From a virus: a stretch of DNA of 64,000 nucleotides. Position numbers and translations under genes: made by a program. The DNA lies in the IMG/VR virus record IMGVR_UViG_3300032046_000008, positions 1 through 64,000 of that record. One strand, 5' to 3'. Every line of letters starts with the position of its first letter. Position 1 is the stretch's first letter. The notes beneath the pieces were generated by a model that saw nothing but the letters and a program-made list of their open reading frames with translations, was not told the origin of the DNA and searched no databases. Positions 58,889-64,000 of the stretch are shown piece after piece.

Positions 58889-59182
58889 TTAGTTCCTCTT
58901 GGCCTTAGGCATTTTGCTATCTATATGCTTCTGGATCGCATCTTCCTGATGTAATTCAACAAGGCGATGTACACGATGATGAGCTATTCCAAATATCCTA
59001 TCTTGCTTCGGCAACTGCTGCCATTGTGTCCAGTTATAGTTATTGAACCTTGCGGCCTCTCTTTCTTCGTATAGGGGGATTAGCCCTAGGTACGATGGCC
59101 CCAGCGTCAGGCCGGTTTGAATCGCTTTGCTTAGATAGGCGCTTGTTATCGGCTCGCCGTTCCGCTCTATTCCGAAAGGCAT
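58889..59182 (-). CDS. Tail assembly chaperone, C-terminal extension frame (GT-type)
   Basis: This frame overlaps the end of the chaperone gene at 59040 and continues 151 nt beyond it, just before the tape measure gene, where phages place their G/GT chaperones. After the overlap it reads EREAARFNNYNWTQWQQLPK, FGIAHHRVHRLVELHQEDAI, typical of the extension. Probably translated only as a fusion to the gene at 59040 by a +1 (or -2) shift, not from its own ATG at 59182. Confidence 0.7.
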   Translation of the reverse strand: MPFGIERNGEPITSAYLSKAIQTGLTLGPSYLGLIPLYEEREAARFNNYNWTQWQQLPKQDRIFGIAHHRVHRLVELHQEDAIQKHIDSKMPKAKRN

Positions 59183-59705
59183 CCACCGCGAGGGCCACCT
59201 CTTCCTCAGTCGCGCCAGAACGTCGCAAAGAACTGAAGACCAGTGTCTGATCTGTCATGGATCGCATGGCATAGCACCAGATCCACTTCAGATAACGAGC
59301 TCTAGGATTCTCAGTGTCGAATTCAATGCCGAGGAAGTTTAGATCCTCGACCCAACCATCATCCTCTGGTCGTTGAAGATCCTCCGGAACATCCACTAAC
59401 TGCGTGCCCAGGAGAAGCATCACATTGATGGCTGCGAGTGCAGTCGCCTTTGTGTACTCCTCTAGGGCGCGCAGATAATTTGGATCGTTTGGGTTCTCTT
59501 CCTCTCGTCCTTTCTCTTCTATAAGGATACGAGGAGGACTAGGTTGCTCGATCCGCGCTATAGCTTGCTCGATAGCTCCTGGTGGCGCACCGAGCAACCT
59601 TAATCTTATACCAGAGGAGAGAGTGACAATCTCTTCTAGCACATCTTCCTTGGCCGCTGCATCGAACGCTTGCCTTTCGGTGCGCTCTGATGTTTCCTCC
59701 ATCAT
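59040..59705 (-). CDS. Tail assembly chaperone (G-type)
   Basis: 221 aa. EEIVTLSSGIRLRLLGAPPG near the N terminus, then AITLLG-like VMLLLGTQLVDVPEDLQRPE, then RARYLKWIWCYAMRSMTDQT. Size, acidic character and position before the tape measure gene fit the gpG-type chaperone. Its end overlaps the GT frame, which it likely joins by frameshift at 59073. Starts at ATG 59705 or 59702. Confidence 0.7.
   Translation of the reverse strand: MMEETSERTERQAFDAAAKEDVLEEIVTLSSGIRLRLLGAPPGAIEQAIARIEQPSPPRILIEEKGREEENPNDPNYLRALEEYTKATALAAINVMLLLGTQLVDVPEDLQRPEDDGWVEDLNFLGIEFDTENPRARYLKWIWCYAMRSMTDQTLVFSSLRRSGATEEEVALAVDAFRNRAERRADNKRLSKQSDSNRPDAGAIVPRANPPIRRKRGRKVQ
59073..59080 (-). other. Candidate +1/-2 programmed frameshift site (CCCCC)
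   Basis: In the minus-strand message AAT-CCC-CCT-ATA the run of five C lets a tRNA-Pro on CCC slip forward one base to read CCC then CTA TAC, entering the extension frame. The fusion reads ...RANP|LYEEREAARF.... Position fits the G/GT arrangement; the slip is predicted, not shown. Confidence 0.5.
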
Positions 59706-59722
59706 TTAAGCCCCTCCTAGCT

Positions 59723-61189
59723 TTAAGCAGCCTTTACCAAGAACCCATCAATTGCACCAACCGCAAGACCACCACCGAGGATAAAGTTAGGATCCTCGCC
59801 ACAAGTCGCCAGACTATTGATCTTGTTATTGGCGGGGAAACTTACAGGATCTTCTGGCAACACGTACCACGAGTTACCGCCATCAATGGTGCGCAGAATG
59901 ACAGCATTGTGCGCCATGTAACCGACAGTTGGTGTAGAGAAAGAGATATCGTGCACTTCGCTTGTGCCAGAACTAGTGAATGTCTTTTCTACCCAGGTCA
60001 CTCCTGCATCACGAGTATAATAGAGTCTGCCATTGGCAGTTCCCACGAACCATTCATTCTCGCCCTTCATCCAGCAACAATTGAGAGCGATACCAACATT
60101 AGCAGGGGGACCTGTTATCCCCTGCCAAGTGCTACCTCCATTGCGCGTGTAGATTACAACGTTAGCGGCACCTACAGCCAACAAGTTTAGTTCATCGTAG
60201 CCATGAATGTCATTTAGGTTCGTGACAACTCCAGAACTCTGCGCAACAGGCGCAGCAGTAATGTCATCTGTGAAATAGACAACGCCGCCATCCCCAACAA
60301 TCCAAGTGAAAGCCGAGCCCAGACTAAATATCGCATTAGGAGCCCCTACGATCACGATTTCAATCCAGGTCTCTGAATCATCTAGAATGTCGGCAATGGG
60401 GGCATAATGTATTGACTTATCAGCATTCGAGATAACCACCAGATAGGTACCAACGCAAGTCATGTCGCTAGGATTTACGTTTACAGGAAGAGAGCCGATG
60501 GTGCTTATCCCGATTGTCGCGCCCTGGTCTGGACTATAGACTATTTTTGCAGGAAGCCCAGGAGAACCTGGGTACACCAGAGTTACAGCAAATATTTTCT
60601 GACAGCCATCGGATGGCAAACCGCATTCACCACACTGCCTGCTATCACAGATAGAGACGGCAATTACTTCACCAACAACTTCTGTACCTGCAAATTCCGC
60701 CACTAGCAATCTCTTCAATTCATAGGCATCGCGTCCTGTGAAGGGAACATCCTCATTAATCACGGCATCCTCGCCCGAGTCAAGAGCGCCGAGTTCAGAG
60801 ACGCCATAATCAGTAGGATATGCTCCCTCTATTACCAAGATCTTGTCCCAGCCATGATTGAAGTCTCTGGGATCCTGACATTTGCCCATATGAATCTGGA
60901 GGTCCAGAGGGCACCGCTTGCGTACCAAGCGCAGCAAATCAGACATATCTCGCGAGTAACGAGTCTGTATTGGTAGGCTAGGCAAACCCTGAGCTCCTCG
61001 GACTTCATCGATGACTAAGAACTGACCATACTGATCAGGATCGGGAATTCTAATGGGCGTGATGTCACCCTGCGGCCAGGCAAATGCCATCGCTCTGGAA
61101 AGCCCCATATAGAGTGGCGCATTGGCTGGTCCTGCACGGTCTTCAATTACAAAGACTCGGCTATAAGGAGTACGCTGTGGACTAGGCAT
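59723..61189 (-). CDS. Probable major tail protein with Ycf48-like propeller
   Basis: 488 aa. It occupies the slot of the major tail (tube) protein just upstream of the chaperones. Residues ~1-230 (RVFVIEDRAGPANAPLYMGL, KILVIEGAYPTDYGVSELGA) look like the tube domain. The C-terminal half contains Asp-box repeats (SPDQGATIG, TRNGGSTWQG, TRDAGVTWVE, TIDGGNSWYV), a beta-propeller of the Ycf48/BNR type, which would decorate the tube exterior. CDSRQCGECGLPSDGCQ adds a Cys cluster between the parts. The assignment is positional. Confidence 0.6.
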   Translation of the reverse strand: MPSPQRTPYSRVFVIEDRAGPANAPLYMGLSRAMAFAWPQGDITPIRIPDPDQYGQFLVIDEVRGAQGLPSLPIQTRYSRDMSDLLRLVRKRCPLDLQIHMGKCQDPRDFNHGWDKILVIEGAYPTDYGVSELGALDSGEDAVINEDVPFTGRDAYELKRLLVAEFAGTEVVGEVIAVSICDSRQCGECGLPSDGCQKIFAVTLVYPGSPGLPAKIVYSPDQGATIGISTIGSLPVNVNPSDMTCVGTYLVVISNADKSIHYAPIADILDDSETWIEIVIVGAPNAIFSLGSAFTWIVGDGGVVYFTDDITAAPVAQSSGVVTNLNDIHGYDELNLLAVGAANVVIYTRNGGSTWQGITGPPANVGIALNCCWMKGENEWFVGTANGRLYYTRDAGVTWVEKTFTSSGTSEVHDISFSTPTVGYMAHNAVILRTIDGGNSWYVLPEDPVSFPANNKINSLATCGEDPNFILGGGLAVGAIDGFLVKAA

Positions 61190-61484
61190 GGATTACCTCC
61201 CTTTCTGGGTACAAATCGACTATCTTCTGGACATCTAGTCGCAGTACAGCCTGTATTGCTGTAACTATATCATGTCTTCTTTGTTTCACATCTCTCGACC
61301 TCCACAATTTCCGTGCATAAAGTTCATTATGCAATTTGACTTCTAATTCTAGTGGCAAACCTAACGATTCTAGAGAAGGTGGCCCAATAGGAATACCCAT
61401 GGCGGCATCTTTATCGGATGCTTCATCTGGTAGCCAAACCTGAAATTTACGTCCTTTCTTGTCTGTGTAAGTAGCCTCGCGCAT
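61182..61484 (-). CDS. Tail-completion-region protein
   Basis: 100 aa from ATG 61484 (TAATG overlap). MREATYTDKKGRKFQVWLPD, LPLELEVKLHNELYARKLWR, AIQAVLRLDVQKIVDLYPER. Small mixed alpha/beta; likely head-tail joining or tail terminator by position, not by sequence. Confidence 0.45.
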   Translation of the reverse strand: MREATYTDKKGRKFQVWLPDEASDKDAAMGIPIGPPSLESLGLPLELEVKLHNELYARKLWRSRDVKQRRHDIVTAIQAVLRLDVQKIVDLYPEREVIHA

Positions 61485-62719
61485 TAGACCGAATCTCCTA
61501 GAGCTTCTCTCTGAACTTGCTTCCATGCCTGTATTGCTCCCCTTCTTGTGCCAAAAGGATTACTAAGATCCTCAGAACTTAAACTATAACTGGCCAACTC
61601 TTCAGCGCCAGAAGAGAATGCTAGATCTTGTCTCCATCGCTCAACACGATCATGCGCTGTTTCACAATCGCAGGTAGGCCGTGCTAATTTTGAAGCAGCA
61701 AAAGCTGCCACCGTCTGTTTCCACGAGAGAGACATATCTCTTTCTGAGCAGATCAAATCCTTGTCACGCAGACCAGCCAGATAATAAAGTCGAACAAGGT
61801 CTGGTTGCCGTTCGACTGCCCACCCTACAGAATCGAAGTCCAATGTCGCAGAGTTCCATTCAGCTGGTTGATAAACTACCAGAGAATTCCTTGGATTGCC
61901 TCGCATCATCAGGCAACCGCTCTGAATAGCATAACTACAAGAAGCGCAGCCTGCACCATCGCAGATACTGCATCCTGTCGGCTCCCATAAGAAGGAAACC
62001 TGGGCCTGAGGGTCATTGTAACGACGGTAAACATCAACTGTGGTCAAGAAATTAGCATCATCGGTTCCTTCCACTCCCTGGGCGCTTAGGGACTCAAGAA
62101 GAGCTTCCAAGACACATAATTCGCGCCGGAATGTAATGGTTGCGATACCTCCGGCAATCGTCACGTTGGTTGGCCGTATTTCCCATTCGTCTGCGCCCGC
62201 CTTCCCTGGATAGTAGATAGCAATCTCACAGGGGTCTATCACGGTTGTCGCATGATCCACAGTCCCTGTTTCCTTATAACCAACTGCATCCGGCGCGGAC
62301 CAGGTTATCGCATGAGCGGCAATAATGAGATTCTTGGCCTTCATGCCACCTGTGATGAAATGACCCCAGTTGGCCCTCGCAACTTGCCCATAACCCCTCA
62401 GATCAGTAACAGATAGATTTATAAGTTCAGGACGATAGGGCCGAATTGTGGGTTGCCATTCATCCTTCTCCCAGGAAGGACAGAGACGATAACCAAGCAT
62501 ACCTTCTATCTGGGCCTCGGCCTCAGCAATAGCCATCGCAACTTCTTCCCGACTTACACGGTCTGCTGATTGCCAACTATATTGAAGCCAAGGAGTCTGG
62601 CAAGTAGCAGTAGGAACAATACCTTGGATAAATACACTCTCAAATAAAAGTGGATGAATCCCCATAATTCGAGCCCATTCAGTTAGAGAAAGTTTTGTTA
62701 CATCAGTTGCACGAGCCAT
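61484..62719 (-). CDS. Structural protein, possibly head-tail adaptor
   Basis: 411 aa from ATG 62719. EVAMAIAEAEAQIEGMLGYR is the helix seen at the start of phage connector or adaptor proteins; then strand-rich parts (ELINLSVTDLRGYGQVARA, VTIAGGIATITFRRELCVLE), a Cys-rich loop (GCSICDGAGCASCSYAIQSG) that may bind zinc, and a helical end (QTVAAFAASKLARPTCDCET). Overlaps neighbours by 1 nt. Confidence 0.5.
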   Translation of the reverse strand: MARATDVTKLSLTEWARIMGIHPLLFESVFIQGIVPTATCQTPWLQYSWQSADRVSREEVAMAIAEAEAQIEGMLGYRLCPSWEKDEWQPTIRPYRPELINLSVTDLRGYGQVARANWGHFITGGMKAKNLIIAAHAITWSAPDAVGYKETGTVDHATTVIDPCEIAIYYPGKAGADEWEIRPTNVTIAGGIATITFRRELCVLEALLESLSAQGVEGTDDANFLTTVDVYRRYNDPQAQVSFLWEPTGCSICDGAGCASCSYAIQSGCLMMRGNPRNSLVVYQPAEWNSATLDFDSVGWAVERQPDLVRLYYLAGLRDKDLICSERDMSLSWKQTVAAFAASKLARPTCDCETAHDRVERWRQDLAFSSGAEELASYSLSSEDLSNPFGTRRGAIQAWKQVQREALGDSV

Positions 62720-64000
62720 TAGTACATCCCCCACAAATTCTTATCGCCTGGTTTCCTCTTGTGGCCGGAAGGCATAGGTACGGGTTTAGGTATGGCGATA
62801 AATCCAGATGACTTCCGCGTTGAGGGCCGTGCCATAAATCCAGATGGCTTTAATGCTGAAGGCCATGTCGCAGGATTTAATAGTTCGAACACCGAGACAT
62901 GGCCTCTCAAGATTAACTTAGGCAGAGCCAGAACAGCCATTGGGCGAGAAACTACAACTGGCAAAAGTATTATCTCAACCTTGGCCTGGGCGATAATGAT
63001 TGGCATTGGAAGTACCAGAAAAACGGACACAGAAGAAAGCATTATTTCTGTGATGCCGAGTTCAATAGTCAGGGATGATAAGACCAGCGGCACCGTGAGG
63101 GTTAATGGATTGATCCCGGCAATTCCTATCGCGTTAACAGTCGATATGGGAAGAGCCAATGATAACGCCACAGGCGCGAATGTCATTTCTATAAGACCCA
63201 AGATCAAGAGTTCGATTGTGGGCTCAGGCAAGACAAAGAGAATTATTATTGAAGATGGTATTACCTCGACCAGTCCTACACCGCTGGCTGAAGGGGCGAG
63301 GATCACCAGATCCAAGGCCGTGGGTGAAGGTATAACCTCGACTATACCCAGACCAATCACAGAAGACACTGGTGTTGCCAGGGGCACAATAATAGGATCA
63401 GGAATTACCTCTATAATGCCAAGTATTCCAAGCACAAGCGGCAGAAGTTCCAAATTCGTCTCTATAGGTGTAGGGATAATCTCAGCAATGCCTGGTAAAC
63501 TAAGAGCAGAAGGTAAGGCCGAGATCCGCACAATTACAGACGAAGGTACGATTTCAAACATGCCCATGCCATTGGTAGCAAGAGTCGGCGTGACAAGAAA
63601 CATCGCTATAGGATCGAATGCGGGCGCGCAAACGCCGATGCCACCGATATTGGGCGCGGGAATGGTAAACGGAATAATCGCAGGTGAAGATGTGATCTCA
63701 GCAAGGCCCATAGCCGCAATAACTGGCGATGGCATTGCTATAGGTATCGCCACAGGAGAGGGACTTATACTCGTTGTACCAAGACTGCCGACCGCAGGTA
63801 CGGCGGCAATGAGAGGCATAGTCACAGAAGATAGAATGGTTTCGATTGGACCTATCGGAGCATCCTCCATAGTGATTGGAGGATTGGGATCGTGATAAGT
63901 GAGGATAGGCTGCCACTGCCAACGCGGGGTATTGTTGCCTATAGCAAGGCCCTGCCTGCAGAGTGTACCAAAGTGCCGAAGAGTATTTAGTCTCACAGCG
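62719..64000 (-). CDS. Hydrophobic repeat protein, 5' end outside window
   Basis: At least 425 aa; the frame is open to the window edge. The first visible residues read AVRLNTLRHFGTLCRQGLAI, and this RHFGT...PRWQWQPILTYH start resembles phage structural proteins, with the start codon probably just beyond 64000. Residues ~60-345 are about a dozen repeats of ~24 aa with core (V/I)EVIPSP..., LxL.APS..GIGL; e.g. GLGIVEVIPSPTALDLVILA. The periodic IPSP turns suggest a beta-solenoid or fibre. The antisense strand is also open but is judged a by-product of this repeat. Confidence 0.6.
   Translation of the reverse strand, partial: AVRLNTLRHFGTLCRQGLAIGNNTPRWQWQPILTYHDPNPPITMEDAPIGPIETILSSVTMPLIAAVPAVGSLGTTSISPSPVAIPIAMPSPVIAAMGLAEITSSPAIIPFTIPAPNIGGIGVCAPAFDPIAMFLVTPTLATNGMGMFEIVPSSVIVRISALPSALSLPGIAEIIPTPIETNLELLPLVLGILGIIEVIPDPIIVPLATPVSSVIGLGIVEVIPSPTALDLVILAPSASGVGLVEVIPSSIIILFVLPEPTIELLILGLIEMTFAPVALSLALPISTVNAIGIAGINPLTLTVPLVLSSLTIELGITEIMLSSVSVFLVLPMPIIIAQAKVEIILLPVVVSRPMAVLALPKLILRGHVSVFELLNPATWPSALKPSGFMARPSTRKSSGFIAIPKPVPMPSGHKRKPGDKNLWGMY

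Noticed and set aside
62759-63895. Long plus-strand frame (378 codons)
   Set aside because: It is antisense to the hydrophobic repeat protein and arises from its repeat codon pattern; no ribosome-binding site fits, and the minus frame continues tail-type sequence.
1-64000. Integrase, repressor, terminase, portal or capsid genes
   Set aside because: Looked for and not found; lifestyle and head genes must lie outside the window.

Overview
The window is one long, almost unidirectional gene array (nearly every gene is on the minus strand) from the interior of a tailed double-stranded DNA bacteriophage genome. Evidence for a phage: a tape-measure gene preceded by frameshifted tail-assembly chaperones, a tail hub, collagen-like fibres and several receptor-binding-type proteins; a phage-type replisome (DnaE-like polymerase, CHC2/Toprim primase, DnaB-like helicase, ssDNA-binding protein); several free-standing homing-type endonucleases; and dozens of very small genes with 1-4 nt stop/start overlaps. 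A long tape measure and no visible sheath or contractile module suggest a siphovirus-like virion. Terminase, portal, capsid, integrase and tRNA genes are not seen, so the genome continues past both ends. The host cannot be named from the sequence.

Layout in transcription order, right to left. 64000-41500: tail module: a hydrophobic repeat protein cut by the window edge, connector-like proteins, a tail protein with a beta-propeller tail, chaperones, tape measure, distal tail protein, a 1585-aa hub with Asp-box propellers, collagen-like fibres, and a methyltransferase-glycosyltransferase next to the largest collagen fibre. 41500-39300: lysis-type genes (two holin-like proteins and a TIM-barrel, hydrolase-like protein that appears to start at ATT), CsrA and an HNH endonuclease. 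39300-39032: a control-type intergenic region with direct repeats and palindromes. 39031-27557: a long early-type string of small genes, many Cys-rich zinc-ribbon-like, with a sigma-70-like factor and two HNH endonucleases. 27546-20074: SNF2 helicase, DnaB-like helicase, MazG-like protein, primase and SSB-like protein, with a 17-bp stem and further hairpins in a gap near 25000. 19856-9159: a DNA-base hypermodification island: P-loop kinase, amino-acid:DNA-transferase-like protein, radical SAM enzyme, GNAT, methyltransferase-like protein, PLP enzyme, DnaE polymerase, helical HMUDK/aGPT-PPlase-like protein and thymidylate-synthase-like enzyme. 9155-4032: recombination and nuclease genes (RecA-like, DNA methyltransferase, DUF559 nuclease, Cas4-like nuclease, a homing endonuclease that copied its host gene's end, Hjc-like nuclease). 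3790-1: two paralogous cassettes of small membrane protein, helical protein and double-psi beta-barrel domain, the last in a shifted frame, then a stand-alone TSCPD domain of B12-dependent ribonucleotide reductase.

Reading of the whole: the strongest system-level signal is the hypermodification island. It has a candidate for each known step: making 5-hydroxymethyl-dUMP, phosphorylating 5-hmU in DNA, adding an amino acid, then tailoring by radical SAM, PLP, acyltransferase and methyltransferase-type enzymes. The combination suggests a thymine derivative whose final structure cannot be read from sequence. The second is the duplicated cassette in which two coding frames meet at the same conserved GGAGG-containing sequence in both copies. 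All functions are assigned by reading protein motifs by eye; no database search was run.
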